Notes: generated by a model from the letters alone, not told the origin. DNA of 64,000 nt from Trissonchulus latispiculum (GCA_030248195.1 JASAND010007760.1:1-64000); one strand, 5' to 3'. Shown: positions 1-10,634, numbered from the stretch's first letter. Numbers and translations: made by a program.

Positions 1-92
1 ATTTCTAATTAAAAACACCACTCTTACTACAATTTCACACTAAAATAAATTCTCTAAAAATACACACTCAACACTCATCACAACTCACACAT

Positions 93-340
93 TACACCCC
101 CACCAAACGGGGACCTCTCTTTGCTACCCCCCCCACCAAACGGGGACCCTTTTGCGAATAGAACAAAAACTACCGTAATCCTCTGCTCTACCCCCCCACC
201 AAACGGGGAGGGGGTCTCTGCAATCTGATTGGCTGTTGGCTACCCCCCCACCAAACGGGGACCTCTTTTCTGCTACCCCCCCACCAAACGGAGGGGGGGT
301 ATGCTTTGTCGATTTGGTCGACCCCCCCACCAAACGGGGG
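93..340. repeat. Cluster of six C-rich ACCCCCCCACCAAACGGGG motifs
   Basis: A roughly 20-nt motif (CCCCCCACCAAACGGGGA) occurs at about 93-114, 125-148, 189-210, 241-262, 274-300 and 320-340, with unique sequence of variable length between copies. The complement carries runs of four to seven G in close succession, so the minus strand has G-quadruplex potential. A related C-run plus ACAAACG string occurs in the foldback element at 24.3 kb, suggesting this cluster derives from mobile-element termini. The short ORFs across it are repeat artefacts. Confidence 0.7.
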
Positions 341-437
341 AACATTCGCGTATTGTGGTCGGAGCACCGTTACGCAATGCCAAGAAGAGGAGCCCTCTAG
401 TGGCTTACTCTTCTTCTTATATATAGTGCAATTATGC

Positions 438-503
438 ACTCTTGGTGGTAGTATAGTCGATTGGAAGACTAGAGAAACATCGTAGGTTCGATTCCCAGCC
501 TGA
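438..503 (+). other. tRNA-like sequence (pol III box A/B), probable SINE head
   Basis: The stretch has a box-A-like TGGTAGTATAGTCG and a perfect box-B-like GGTTCGATTCC at tRNA-like spacing. It does not fold into a convincing complete cloverleaf, so it is more likely a tRNA-derived SINE remnant or tRNA pseudogene than a functional tRNA. Confidence 0.35.
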
Positions 504-668
504 ACATTTTATCCATTTTGCCAGGATCTGATTTCACTTGCACAGATAATTTCTTGTTAAAATATGAAATGTTTCAGGTCTCGAAGTTACCAAACTTAAA
601 AATACACTGATTATAATAGATTTGAAACGGGAATTAACAATAAATGAGCCAAGGATACATTATAATCA

Positions 669-840
669 CAGTAGAGTGTGACTATGATAGTCATAGACAG
701 TAAAAAAGTGTTGGCGGTATGTCTGTCGGCAGCACGCAAACGTAAACGGGGTTCACCCCAGCATATACCTTCAGCTGATAACAGAGAGCCTGCCTGCTGG
801 TCACATGCACATCACACTCTTATCTATTATGTACTCTTGC
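669..840. mobile_element. MITE-like hairpin in the intron after the homeobox exon (left arm)
   Basis: It ends ATTATGTACTCTTG, the same terminus as the MITEs at 24.2, 25.6 and 30.5 kb. Its other end (AGAGTGTGACTATGAT) is a shortened terminal repeat. The same element sits at the same place in the right arm (about 10043-10199), so it was inserted before the arms separated. Confidence 0.6.
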
Positions 841-865
841 TTGCACAAATCGAAACTGAACTGAC

Positions 866-1223
866 CGATGATTTTGGAACCAGATTTTGACCTGAGTCGG
901 CGACAGGTTGATCATCTGTGCCAGGTGCTCCCTTTCCGGGGCCGACAGATACTTCTGCTGGCGAAACCAGCGTTCCAGTTCAAAGGTCTGCGCCTTGGAG
1001 AACAGGATTCGCCGCTTCCGCTTTTTCAGCGTAACTCCGGAACTGCCGGATTCCGAGCCGGATTTTCCGGATTCCGGATCGTCCGAGTCGAAATCCGGTT
1101 GGTGCGGATTTTCGTCCGGAACCAGACCGGAACCTGACGGAAGGATGTCTCCTTTATCCAGCTTTCCACCACGACCTCTCGACTCCCCAGACCTCTGACC
1201 TCCATCCAGCACTGAGGATTGAG
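866..1223 (-). CDS. NK2 homeobox gene, exon 3 (most of homeodomain)
   Basis: The acceptor is cttatttcag^CTCAATCC at 1223. The exon carries the acidic linker with repeated [14 protein letters not shown] units, then homeodomain residues 1 to about 53. The donor (ATCG^GTCAGT) splits the codon for Arg53 within recognition helix 3, after WFQNH, so helix 3 is completed by the next exon. Confidence 0.85.
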
Positions 1224-1663
1224 CTGAAATAAGAAAATGAGAAATTAGAATAGCGATCGCCATTTAAGAATCAATATATTGGCTTTGGTAGGAATGGCGG
1301 CAGAATTTAAAACAGACAGTTTGAAATGCTACGTGAATAGCATAGCATAGCACTGAGAACTTTTTCAGGACAGAGTACGGCAGAATTAACTTGGTCCTTT
1401 TCAAAAAAAGCGTTAAATGTGGGAATGTCAAACTTGAGCGGAGTTGAACGAGTTAAAAGAGTTTACTTATGTAACTCTACGCTACTCTGGCCTTTCTTGA
1501 AATCGCCTCAGTTTCACGTAATCATCAAATCTTTTTTAAATGGATGAACACTTTTTAGGTCCAGCAGTCTTTCCAGATTGAAACTCAATTTGGCTGTTAA
1601 AAATCTTGAAGGCTGTGCAACAAAAGCTTCCGTTTTCTTACCTGTTTTTGTGGAATATGTTTC

Positions 1664-1741
<78 letters not shown>

Positions 1742-4663
1742 CATAATAGATAAGAGTAAGAAACTCTTACACTAGCATGTACAAATCATGCTAGGCATGC
1801 TCGGTTCATTAACTCGGGACCCTCCTCCCTCCGTAACTTCCGGTGGAGGTCCCACTTTGCACTAAATACACGCTTTCATATAAATGTGTGTCTGCTCGCC
1901 AATTGGCCCATTAGCCTAAGGCATATGGTAGGTAATTTATTAGTTATTTTAATTAATTAATTAAAACTTTAGTTAGCTTAATGCAATTAAAAAACTAATT
2001 CTACAACTGTGTATCATTTTTCTGCTCTTTCTGATGATACAAAAACTGTTGCGTAATACAAAAATTCGAAGGAATGTAATGTGCAACAATTTTTGTATCT
2101 TAAGCTGATTAAAGTTATAATTAGTTGATTAAAATAATTAATAAATTACTTACCATAAACCTTAGGCTAATGGGCCAATCCGCGAGCAGACACACATTTA
2201 TATGAAAGCGTGTATTTAGTGCAAAGTGGGACCTCCACCGGAAGTTACGGAGGGAGGAGGGTCCCGAGTTAATGAACCGAGCATGTCTAGCATGATTTTT
2301 ACATGCTAGCGTAAGAGTTTCTTACTCCTATATATTATGTACTCTTGCTATTGTTAATGTCTAATGCACTTTAGGAAGGCTGCTTATAGCGTGGCCAGTT
2401 AAAGATTGTATGTGATCTTTAAAACTCAAAAATTGTTATGTACTCCAACCCCAGCGTCCAAATGGTTTCTTACAGAGAACAGATTTTCGAGCTACAATTT
2501 GAACCAGTTTTAAACGAAAAGTTTTAAACCTTTGGAGTTTTGACGGTTCTGTAGAACTATAGGACGAAAATACATGTGTTGGTTCACAAAAGGCTTTGCT
2601 TCATAACTTTTGGACATTTGGGCGAAAAGACCGATCTGCCAGCAGATTTGAAACTTCTGATTGTGAAAAAACTAATTTTCCAAAAATTCTTTTGCAAAAA
2701 GATTCTGATGACAATTCAGGACAGTTCAATGTAACACAAGTTTTGTCTTCGATTTTGCTAAATTTTGGATATAATGATTTTTCTGGTCCACAGAACCAAA
2801 AACCAAAGTGCAAAACTTAATTGCAAAATTAATTGAAGTTGTCTCGATTAAATTGACTTGCTGTCTTGTAGTTTAAGCTGTTTTAAATTTTTAAAATGTT
2901 TTCGATTTCACGAAATGCTATTTTTTAATTCGCAAGAGGTTCCAAGCGAAACTGAAGAATTGTTTGTCTTCGAAGCTGATTGAGAAATTTATGCAGTATT
3001 GGGGCTGCATTACGATACTACCTATAGAAACTTTTTAAGTGAGTTGGAATAAATCAATTTATTTCTAAAACTAGGCAAACTGATTTATAGGTAGGTTTAA
3101 TTCAATTCCTGCACCTTGTCAGGTTGCAAAGCTACATTAAAGCCTGGTTCACACTGGTGTCTTATGTCTGATGTCTTATGTCTTTTGTCTTATGTCTCAT
3201 GTCTTATGTTTTATGTCTTAAGACAAAACCGTTCACACTGCTGTCTTATGTCTCTTGTCTTGGGCAGCACATTTGATCTTTTCAACCAATCAACGTGACA
3301 GTGGCAAGACTAGCTGCAATGTGATTGGTTTATCCCTTAAGACATAAGACAAAAGTTGAGCCTAGCCCAAGTCTGCCTTAAGACAAAAAGACATAAGACA
3401 TAAAACATAAAACACCAGTGTGAACGCCTTAAGACATAAGACATAAGACAAAAGACATAAGACATAAGACATAGAACACCAGTGTGAACCAGGCTTTAAG
3501 TTTCCAATTAGTAAATAATAGATATCTGTATAAATTTTATTATACATAATAATTATAATTTTTATAATTAAAATTTCTAAAAAATTCAAAACTCACATCC
3601 AGTCAAATCATTCGTACCAGCCGAATCTTGCCGAAGGGTCAGGAGGTTGGGGTCAGGTCGAGTGATACTGGCTACTGAGTGACCCAGGGCACCCCCAGGC
3701 GCACTGGAGGGGTCCTGAGAGGAGAGCAGACCCCCGGGGTGAACCCCGTAGCCTGGGGGTGGACCGTAGTGAAATGAGGGGTGAGGACCCGTCCCAGACC
3801 CACTGTCATAGCAGCCGCCATAGGAGTAGTGATAGGGCGTTTCCGCTGGATGTAGATATGCTGACAGATCGGGTGGAAAGTAGGCTGAAATAGAAAATGA
3901 AAATGAAAAAATTAGAAAATAAAAATTGGCATTGTGTGGTGAACTAAAGTAGTTTTAATGGAATAGGGTTAGGGTACAAGTATTGGTTATGTATTTTGAA
4001 CAGAAGTGCGTTATTTAATAGAATAGGTTACAAGCTATAGGTGTGGCAAATATTGGGTGTGGCAAGCTTTTAGTGTTATAGGATGTTATCTGTTGTAGCT
4101 TACCTTTTTCTCACGCGCTTACATAATTGCTGAAATTGCCCTGCAGAAATTGCAAAAATAGGTGATTGCAAATCAGGAAAATGCAGGAAAAATTGTTGTA
4201 GATGTAAAAAATTTAAATTTAAAATGTCAAAATTCAAATTCAAAATTCAAATCCTCAAAAGCCAGGACTCACCAGGCAGCATAGACGGTGCCACACTGTT
4301 GAAGGCAGGATGCATGGGTGCCGGGAGGGAGTACCGGTTGGTATCGGTGGGTGGGTCACCCCCAGGGTTGGCCGTTGAGACCAGGGGGGTAACCCAGGAC
4401 CCAGGGTCAGGGGGTAGGAGGCTACCCGACCCGTAAGGGGCGGCATCCTCATTTTTCGGGTTGCCTGCTGTTCTAGAATCCGACGAAATGTAGTGCTGAG
4501 ACTCCGCAGAGTGGGCTGGATTGGTACTCGAAGCCGCGGAGAGAAGTGGCGGCAAACAATCGCCAGACGGTCCCCCAATAGGGTCTTGACTGGAGGGGTT
4601 GGGTACTCCTGTAAAAGTACCGGTACTTAAACAGTTACTATGATTTGTGGAGGAGGTGCTCAT
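866..4663 (-). CDS. NK2-class homeobox transcription factor gene (5' exons; 3' end outside window)
   Basis: This gene encodes a nuclear DNA-binding homeodomain protein of the NK2 class. Three exons join in phase: 4663-4273 (ends phase 1), 3884-3597 (phase 1 to 1) and 1223-866 (phase 1 to 2). All have GT donors (GTGAGT, GTGAGT, GTCAGT) and AG acceptors. The N-terminal 230 or so residues are rich in Pro, Ser, Gly and Tyr. An acidic/Ser linker follows, then a homeodomain beginning [20 protein letters not shown] and ending [25 protein letters not shown] and QVKIWFQN are NK2 signatures, closest by eye to Nkx2.2/vnd and Nkx2.1. The final homeodomain residues, any NK2-specific domain and the stop lie beyond the last donor and were not found. 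No TN (repression) motif is visible near the chosen ATG, so an upstream exon is possible. The start at 4663 was chosen for its A at -3; an in-frame ATG at 4738 also exists. Confidence 0.85.
1671..1737. repeat. (AT)n microsatellite
   Basis: About 65 nt of uninterrupted alternating AT abut the left end of the adjacent foldback element and appear to have replaced its terminus. Confidence 0.95.
1738..2347. mobile_element. Foldback/MITE element, TAAGAGTAAGAAACTCTTAC family
   Basis: Long terminal inverted repeats begin with ATAAGAGTAAGAAACTCTTACACTAGCATG and pair with the sequence ending at 2347 (…CTCTTG), with a centre near 2040. It has no ORF. It lies in the second intron of the NK2 gene. A related, right-truncated copy is at 5963-6528. 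Confidence 0.8.
3141..3495. mobile_element. TTAA-flanked foldback MITE built of GTCTTAT repeats
   Basis: The termini AGCCTGGTTCACACTGGTGT and its reverse complement are each bounded by TTAA (3137-3140 and 3496-3499). The arms are made of repeats of GTCTTATGTC with spacer variation. The TTAA target and TIR suggest a piggyBac/Kolobok-type cut-and-paste origin. It lies in the NK2 gene intron between exons 2 and 3. Confidence 0.8.
3597..3884 (-). CDS. NK2 homeobox gene, exon 2
   Basis: The acceptor is tttctatttcag^CC and the donor GGAT^GTGAGT. The exon is 288 nt with no stop in the frame required by exon 1. It encodes a Tyr/Gly/Pro/His-rich stretch ([31 protein letters not shown]), typical of activation or linker regions in NK proteins. 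It has no long ORF of its own because it lacks a Met, so ORF callers miss it. Confidence 0.8.
4273..4663 (-). CDS. NK2 homeobox gene, exon 1 (coding part)
   Basis: The frame runs from ATG at 4663 to the donor CCTG^GTGAGT at 4273, 130 codons plus one base. The product is Ser/Thr/Pro-rich, low-complexity transcription-factor N-terminus without a recognisable domain. The reading continues only nine codons past the donor before a stop, which supports splicing here. Confidence 0.75.
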
Positions 4664-4738
4664 TTTGTATTGTTGAATTGGAAAGGGGAGAGAGATGGAG
4701 AGAGTCTCTTGGAGGAGGGTTGATCTTTGAGGGTCCAA

Positions 4739-5962
4739 CCTGGAGTGGTGGGGCTGAAAGTTGCAATCAAAAACCGAAAACCCTTCACTCTACAGCGGCT
4801 CTTGGGGAGAACGGGATTTGTAGCACACTCTTGTTCAGGTGGGCCTCTGTGTGGTTGTTGAGAAGAATTAAGACACAATCTTAATTTCAATCTCTTGGAA
4901 TGGATAGGAGGTACTTTAGAACAGCCGTTTACAGTTTAGTGCTAACAAGTAGCCCCTCGCCAAAACAAGGCCTCAATAGAGTTGTAATTAGTTGCAAAGC
5001 AAGGCAAAAACTCTCTGGCAGATGTGTAAAACTGTTCAACGTGAGGAAGATTGCTTTACTGTTGCTAAAATAGTGCAGTGCAAAACACTTGAGCAATACC
5101 TACCTCACCTTGTCTTGGGCTACCGTAACCCTATCTCTGTGCACGCAGAAGGTACTTGAAATTTTCCATTTTCCAGAAAAATAAACCCAAGGTTCCCCTC
5201 GTTTCTGTACTGTCAACAAAAGTGATACTTGAAAAGTTTGTACTAGTTTTCCCCGGGGAAGCTACCTGCCACTATTGCACTGTTTCAGCTAACACGCACA
5301 ATTGCATAAGGCTTGGTGGCAAACTTTTTGCAGGGGGCGCGGAATATTTATTTAAATTTACAAATTTAATAGTTTTAAAATTAAACGTAAACGCAACTTC
5401 TTATAAAGCTAATGCCGCATGCTTACCTCAAAAGTCGCACTAGATCGAAGTTTAAAGCAAACAGAAGGCTACCCCCCCCCAGTTCAAATTTTGACTATTT
5501 CTTAACATTAAGTCAGTAACGGTTAAACAACTCTGATTGTTTAAACAGACGCACACGGTAGTGTTCCGCTCCCAGCCAATGAAATTAGATACGGTATATA
5601 CAGTGACACTAGGTTAAACTTAAATTTCATTTTATTTACAATAAATATTATTTTCCAGTCAATTTGACCACACCCTTTCCGAATATAGTGTCGGAAATGT
5701 CAAAAAAGGATATTAGTCCATTTATATGTATTGACTGTAAAGCTAAATACCCGCTTAGCAGATTAACATATAATATATTTAGATTTCGGTCTAAGTCCTT
5801 TGAAGGACACAATAAATTAACTTCGAGTAGTTAAATTTACAGTGAACTAAAAAGGGAGGCCGTCACGAGAGGGGTGAAGAAGAGCTAAACTCAGAATTAA
5901 TTGAAGAATTAATTATTGCAGGATTAATTGGCCAAATAGTTGGACTGGATTATTTACATCAT
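4739..5962. other. Non-coding interval upstream of NK2 exon 1
   Basis: No convincing exon is seen. The NK2 promoter/5' UTR is expected here (minus strand), but no TATA box or initiator can be assigned by eye. Only short ORFs and one C-run at about 5472-5481 are visible. Confidence 0.5.
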
Positions 5963-6528
5963 CAAGAGTTCATACTAGTAAGAGTAAGAAACTCTTACAC
6001 TAGCATGTACAAATCATGCTACATAGGTATGCTCGGTTCCTCAACTTACTTAACTTCCTCAAGCACATGTATGGTGGGGTCCCACGTTGCACTAATTACA
6101 TGCTTTCATATGCTTTCATAATTACAAGCGTGTGTCTGCTCGCTGATTGGCACATTAGCCTAAGGCTTATGGTAGATAATTTATCATTTATTTTAATTAA
6201 GTAATGATAACTTTAATTAGCTTAATGCAATTAAAAACTAATTCGACAACTTCATAGCATTTTTCCCTTTCTTTTCAATGATATAAAAATTGTTGCAGAT
6301 TACATTCCTTCGAATTTTTGTATTATGCAACAATTTTTATATATATCATTGAAAAGAGCAGGAAAAATGCTACGAAGTTGTCGAATTAGTTTTTTAATTA
6401 CATTAAGCTAATTAAATTTATCATTACTTAATTAAAATAAATGATAAATTATCTACCATAAGCCTTAGGCTAATGGGCCAATCAGCGAGCAGACACACGC
6501 TTGTAATTATGAAAGCATATGAAACTCC
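5963..6528. mobile_element. Foldback/MITE element, truncated copy related to 1738-2347
   Basis: The left end CAAGAGTTCATACTAGTAAGAG leads into TAAGAAACTCTTACACTAGCATG. A long palindrome is centred near 6310 (AACTTCATAGCATTTTTCC against GGAAAAATGCTACGAAGTT). The right arm stops near 6528, without the terminal 60 nt. Confidence 0.75.
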
Positions 6529-7121
6529 GTACTTTTCTTTGGGGGCTTTGGATTGGATTTACCACCCACTCAAAGAATCCACTCAATTATGAGCTTACCC
6601 ACCTAACGTTAAGGAGTCCGACTTAATTTTAATCTCCGCAGAAGCTTAATTTTAATTCCAAATAATCTCCATCCTTGAGAGGTTGACTTAGCATACTCAT
6701 GCAGCAATACGAGAGGTCCAGCCCTGGGGGGTTACTCTACTTTGGAATAAGCTCTACTCTTGAATAATCTCAAATGTTAAGATGACCACAAGCTGATTTT
6801 CTAGTATGAGTTTCCTTAAACCACAAGCCACAAGTCACAAATCCACAATTCCTTGCAAACAGCTGAAAAATCCGACAAGTCAAAGTATCAGTTGTAGCAC
6901 TCAAATATTATTTAATAAAAGTTAATATTAAACGGATTTGCACATTTAGTGAACGATGACGATAAATTGTAGAAGGTGGAACAATTCCTAACAAATGAAA
7001 TTAACTAAATTTCACCGAAATGTGCCGCATCAAATTTTGGTATACATTGGAAACTTTTTCAATGTCTTGAACTGATTACTTATGTACGCGGATTTATACA
7101 TACAATCTGTATTCTTGTATC

Positions 7122-8274
7122 TGTCGCAGTCTAAAAGCATTTTTCGTCTAATTGCAATTAGATGGAGAATTTCAGTCTAATTGCAATTGGGCTAGTCTAA
7201 TAGCATGAGACTGAGCGAAATACTGTTAGACTGAAAATTTTCAGTCTAATTGCAATTAGACGTACTATTGTTCGTCTAATTGCAATTGGGCGAACAGAGC
7301 CTCGTCTAATTGCATTTTGATGTAAAATGATTTTGGTTTATGTATAAGAACTGCGCTTCACTGTAACTGTAAAGAATGGCACATAAAGTCGAAAAGATAT
7401 TTTAAGTATATATAGCTTTAAGAGCATATTATAGTAGAAATATTTTTCGTTTAGATATTGAAAACTTGAAAACTTTAGTGCACACATCTAGATATAATTT
7501 TCTTTTAATTTTAAGACATCCAAAAACTTTCAAACCTTGACCAATCGAACTTTAATTTGGATTACAAGTATTGAACACTGGGGAGGAAATAATTTTAAAA
7601 AGAAAATCCATTTTATTGCATAAAAGGTTTGGTTTTGTGGGGGTTCGCAGTTATTTGTGAATTACTGTTACTGTTTTGAAAGAATGTTATATACTGTTAC
7701 TTTTTTATTTTAGCCCATTTTTGCTTTGAGGGTTACAATGCAATACCAAAAATGTGCGTGTAATATAAAAATATTGTAAAATTTGTATAAAAACTTGAGA
7801 TCCAAATATTAGTTCGACAGTCAAAATTTGAAAATTTTAAGCTTTTGAAAGTCTTCAAATTCTGATAAATTGTAGATAATTTCTACTATGTTTACAAAAT
7901 CCTTCGGAGTATCCTTTAAATCCTTTAAAGTTTTCACGTTTCCAATGTCTAATTCTATATACTATGTTTTCAAAGCTATTCTTAATGACGTAACATCTTT
8001 TCGACTTTATGTGCCCTTCTCCGTATACAGTTACAGTGAAGCGCTGTTCTTATACATAAACCAACACATTTTACATCAAAATGCAATTAGACGAGGCTCT
8101 GTTTGCCCAATTGCAATTAGACGAACAATAGTACGTCTAATTGTAATTAGACTGAAAATTTTCAGTCTAACAGCATTTTGCTCAGTCTCATGCTATTAGT
8201 CTAGCCCAATTGCAATTAGACTGAAATTCTCCGTCTAATTGCAATTAGACGGAAAATGCTTTTAGACTGCGACA
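7122..8274. mobile_element. 1.15-kb foldback element with GTCTAATTGCAATTAGAC palindrome arrays
   Basis: Termini TGTCGCAGTCTAAAAGCATT pair with the inverted copy ending at 8274, and homology continues inward through both arms to a centre near 7700. Each arm holds several copies of an 18-nt perfect palindrome GTCTAATTGCAATTAGAC and variants (TCTAATTGCAATTGGG). The 103-aa ORF at 7888-8199 lies inside an arm and is not a gene. Confidence 0.85.
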
Positions 8275-9060
8275 TATCTAACCTTGCCAATTCTTTACTT
8301 AATTCACTTTCCTCGTATCTATTTCTTTAATTCTTATTCACTTTTTTATTACTTAGCAATTTAACCTTTGAAAAGTTCTTGTGGCCACAAGTCACAAGTT
8401 CACAAGTTTTAGCTTGTGACTTTGTGACTTATGATAAAATCAGTTCCTGGGGGTAGATGAATCCCCGCCCCCAAATCCTTCGCAGCCACATGTAAAGATC
8501 TATCTCCAAATAAGCAAACCTTGCTAATTTTTAACGAATTCTAGCTAAAACATGACGAATGTTTTGGAATTTTTGGAAAAAACCTCAAGAATTCGTTCAA
8601 ATTGTGTAATTTCTGGTCAAGTGATTAAGGGGTCTGCCATTTTCCCCTTCTTGGCGAGAGGGTCTACCCGTTTTTGCCCGACAGGGCATCCCATTCTCCC
8701 TGCGTTATGCTATGATTCTGACATTTTTATTTGGGACTAACTAATCAGTTTTGGAGTGCCTAAATCTGGTTTGTTGTCATCAATCTCGAAACGAACGAAA
8801 CGTAATTGTGATAAACTTTGGTAGTTTTGTGTCCTGCAAACTTTTTAATGTCTTGTCTTTTGTCCAAAAGGATGACCAAAGTGGGAATACCTACCAGATA
8901 AAAATGTCGAACGAAAGAAGTGGTCATTGCTGCACCTCATGTCCGACAAATTCCACAATCCAAATATTTGAAGTTGATAAGTTAATATCCAAATATTGAG
9001 GTTTGAATTCGTTCCCAAACTATAGTGAATCCCCCACCATTTGAATGGGCATATTGTAAT
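8275..9060. other. Non-coding interval
   Basis: It holds short repeats of CACAAGTCACAAG and GTGACTTGTGAC type near 8380-8430, which echo 6810-6850 on the other side of the foldback element. No exon with both splice sites was recognised. Confidence 0.45.
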
Positions 9061-9065
9061 TGAAG

Positions 9066-9245
9066 CAGGTATAGGACAGATCGATAGGCGTGCTCAAAGC
9101 ATGGTTCCGTGGTGTAGTGGTAAGCACGTCCAACTGCAGTGCGGAAGGACCGCGGTTCGATCCCTGGCGGGTCCATTCTTAATTGTCAATCCTGAGTGAA
9201 AAGCTGAATTTCCCTCTTCCCCTCCTAGATCCTGATTTCAAGGAC
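9066..9245 (+). mobile_element. tRNA-derived SINE (head at 9104-9176)
   Basis: The tRNA-like head has box A (TGGTGTAGTGGTAAGCACG) and box B (GGTTCGATCCC) with a GCA anticodon-like loop, but the anticodon and T stems contain mismatches. The following body (GTGAAAAGCTGAATTTCCC…) matches the SINE copies at 10886-11165 (minus) and 42620-42915 (plus). It is therefore a SINE rather than a tRNA-Cys gene. Confidence 0.65.
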
Positions 9246-9664
9246 AAGAATGTCTGAAGTTTATCGTCATGGCACAAACTTCAGAAGATGCGTTTTGTAT
9301 ACAATGCATGCTACAACTATATATGTGCGGGTCTGCTTGTGCTCAACAAAAACGCTCAACATATGTAACAGATTCTATCGTAAAAAATTAAAGCAATTCA
9401 GAAAGTCAGACTTCTTTAACTTTCTAAATAATCGGCTTCTGAATTTTCAAACCAGTTTGCCTGAAGTTGGTAGTATAATCTGCCAAAATAACGACACATT
9501 ATTAGGATCACCCAATAATTTCGGCCTGATTGTGGACGACAGGACCTGTCGACCGATCTGTCTTAGCAACAACCCCCGAACGTCGTGGCGTCGCTGTCTA
9601 TAACAATTTTCTTAATTCTTCAATATATCACTTTGTTCTGACTTCCTATTTTCCTGTATTTCAG

Positions 9665-10016
9665 CTCAATCCTCAGTGTTGGATGGAGGGTCAAGGGAGT
9701 CGGGAGGCGGTGGTGGAAAGTTGGATAAAGGAGATATCCTTCCGTCCGGTTCCGGTCTGATTCCGGACGAAAATCCGCACCAGCCGGATTTCGACTCGGA
9801 TGATCCGGAATCCGGAAAGTCCGGTTCCGAATCCGGCAGTTCCGGAGTTACGCTGAAAAAGCGAAAGCGGCGAATCCTGTTCTCCAAGGCGCAGACCTTT
9901 GAGCTGGAACGCTGGTTTCGCCAGCAGAAGTATCTGTCGGCCCCGGAACGAGAGCACCTGGCACAGATGATTAACCTGTCGCCGACTCAGGTCAAAATTT
10001 GGTTCCAAAATCACCG
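9665..10016 (+). CDS. Second NK2-class homeobox exon (duplicate)
   Basis: The acceptor is tcctgtatttcag^CTCAATCC and the donor CACCG^GTCAGT, both conserved with the left copy. The frame is open throughout. It encodes an acidic/Ser linker and homeodomain residues 1 to about 53, identical in protein to the left copy except for small changes in the linker (an I for V and a shorter Gly/Arg/Ser stretch). No counterparts of exons 1 and 2 are visible upstream on this strand, and no downstream exon completing helix 3 was found. It may be an orphan exon of a duplicated gene, an alternative exon reached after inversion, or a recently silenced copy. Intact splice sites and silent divergence argue against an old pseudogene. 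Confidence 0.7.
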
Positions 10017-10042
10017 GTCAGTTCACTGTCGATTTGTGCAAG

Positions 10043-10199
10043 CAAGAGTACATTAATAGATAAGAGTGTGATCTGGCCAGCAGGCAGGCTCTCTGTTATC
10101 AGCTGAAGGTAGCGGGGCTGAACCCCGTTTACATTTGCGGGCTGCCGATAAACAACACTTTTTCCCTGTCAATGACTATCATAGTCACACTCTACTCTG
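10043..10199. mobile_element. MITE-like hairpin in the intron after the homeobox exon (right arm)
   Basis: It starts CAAGAGTACATTAATAGATAAGAGTGTGA, the same terminal repeat as other MITEs in the window, and is collinear with the left-arm element at 669-840. It has lost its exact opposite terminus. Confidence 0.55.
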
Positions 10200-10382
10200 A
10201 TTGTAATGTATCCTTGGCTCATTTATAGTTAATTCCAGTTTCACATCTATTATAATCAGTGTCTTTTTAAGTTTGGTGACTTCAAGACCTGAAACATTTC
10301 ATATTTTAACAAGAAATTATCTGTGCAAGTTAAATCAGATGCTGGCAAAATGGTTAAAATGTTCAGGGTGAGAAACGAACTT

Positions 10383-10454
10383 AGCTCAGTAGCTCAGTCG
10401 GCAGAGCGTTTGCCTAGTGCGCAAAATGTCGTGGGTTCGAGTCCCACCGGAGGT
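10383..10454 (+). pseudogene. tRNA-Thr(AGT)-like sequence with broken acceptor stem
   Basis: It is identical to the tRNA at 10635-10706 from the D arm to the 3' end except for one base, but its 5' acceptor half (AGCTCAG) cannot pair with CGGAGGT. The 3' flank (TTCGGTGGTACATGACTTTC) is shared with the second copy, so the two arose by local duplication. Confidence 0.7.
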
Positions 10455-10634
10455 CCGAATTTTTCGGACCTTCGGTGGTACATGACTTTCTTCTTCTTTC
10501 TCATTTATATTTGTAGAACAAGTGCGACGGCCCTTGAGCTTGCTCTCCTCCACTTTGTTTCTACTTACGTGGGTTCACGTAGTGAAAGTCATGTACATTG
10601 GTACACGAATTCCGACAAAGCTTGATGAGACTGT

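Larger units (their letters stand above)
501..1223 (-). repeat. Left arm of inverted duplication containing NK2 homeobox exon
   Basis: Read on the minus strand, this segment matches 9665-10369 on the plus strand. Shared parts are the homeobox exon, its splice donor, the following intron and an embedded MITE-like hairpin (about 669-840). Similarity stops on the left next to a tRNA-like sequence and on the right at the exon acceptor, where the two upstream introns are unrelated. By eye the arms are well above 90 percent identical in the exon, with small indels in the intron. Confidence 0.85.
9665..10369 (+). repeat. Right arm of inverted duplication containing NK2 homeobox exon
   Basis: This is an inverted partner of 501-1223. 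It contains the homeobox exon, intron start and embedded MITE, and ends at AATGTTCAGG, beside the tRNA-Thr-like sequence at 10383. Differences in the exon are mostly silent. Confidence 0.85.

Noticed and set aside
868..1198. Plus-strand ORFs over the left homeobox exon
   Set aside because: They are antisense shadows of the homeodomain exon, created by its GC-rich codons; the minus frame has the domain and splice sites.
7122..8274. CRISPR-like array
   Set aside because: The repeated 18-mers are palindromic variants inside a foldback element of a eukaryotic genome, with no regular spacers or cas genes.
8982..9176. ORF beginning MDPPGIEPRSFRTAVG
   Set aside because: It is the reverse translation of a tRNA-like SINE head, a common artefact.
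9666..10014. Minus-strand ORFs over the right homeobox exon
   Set aside because: Antisense shadows of the duplicate exon on the plus strand.
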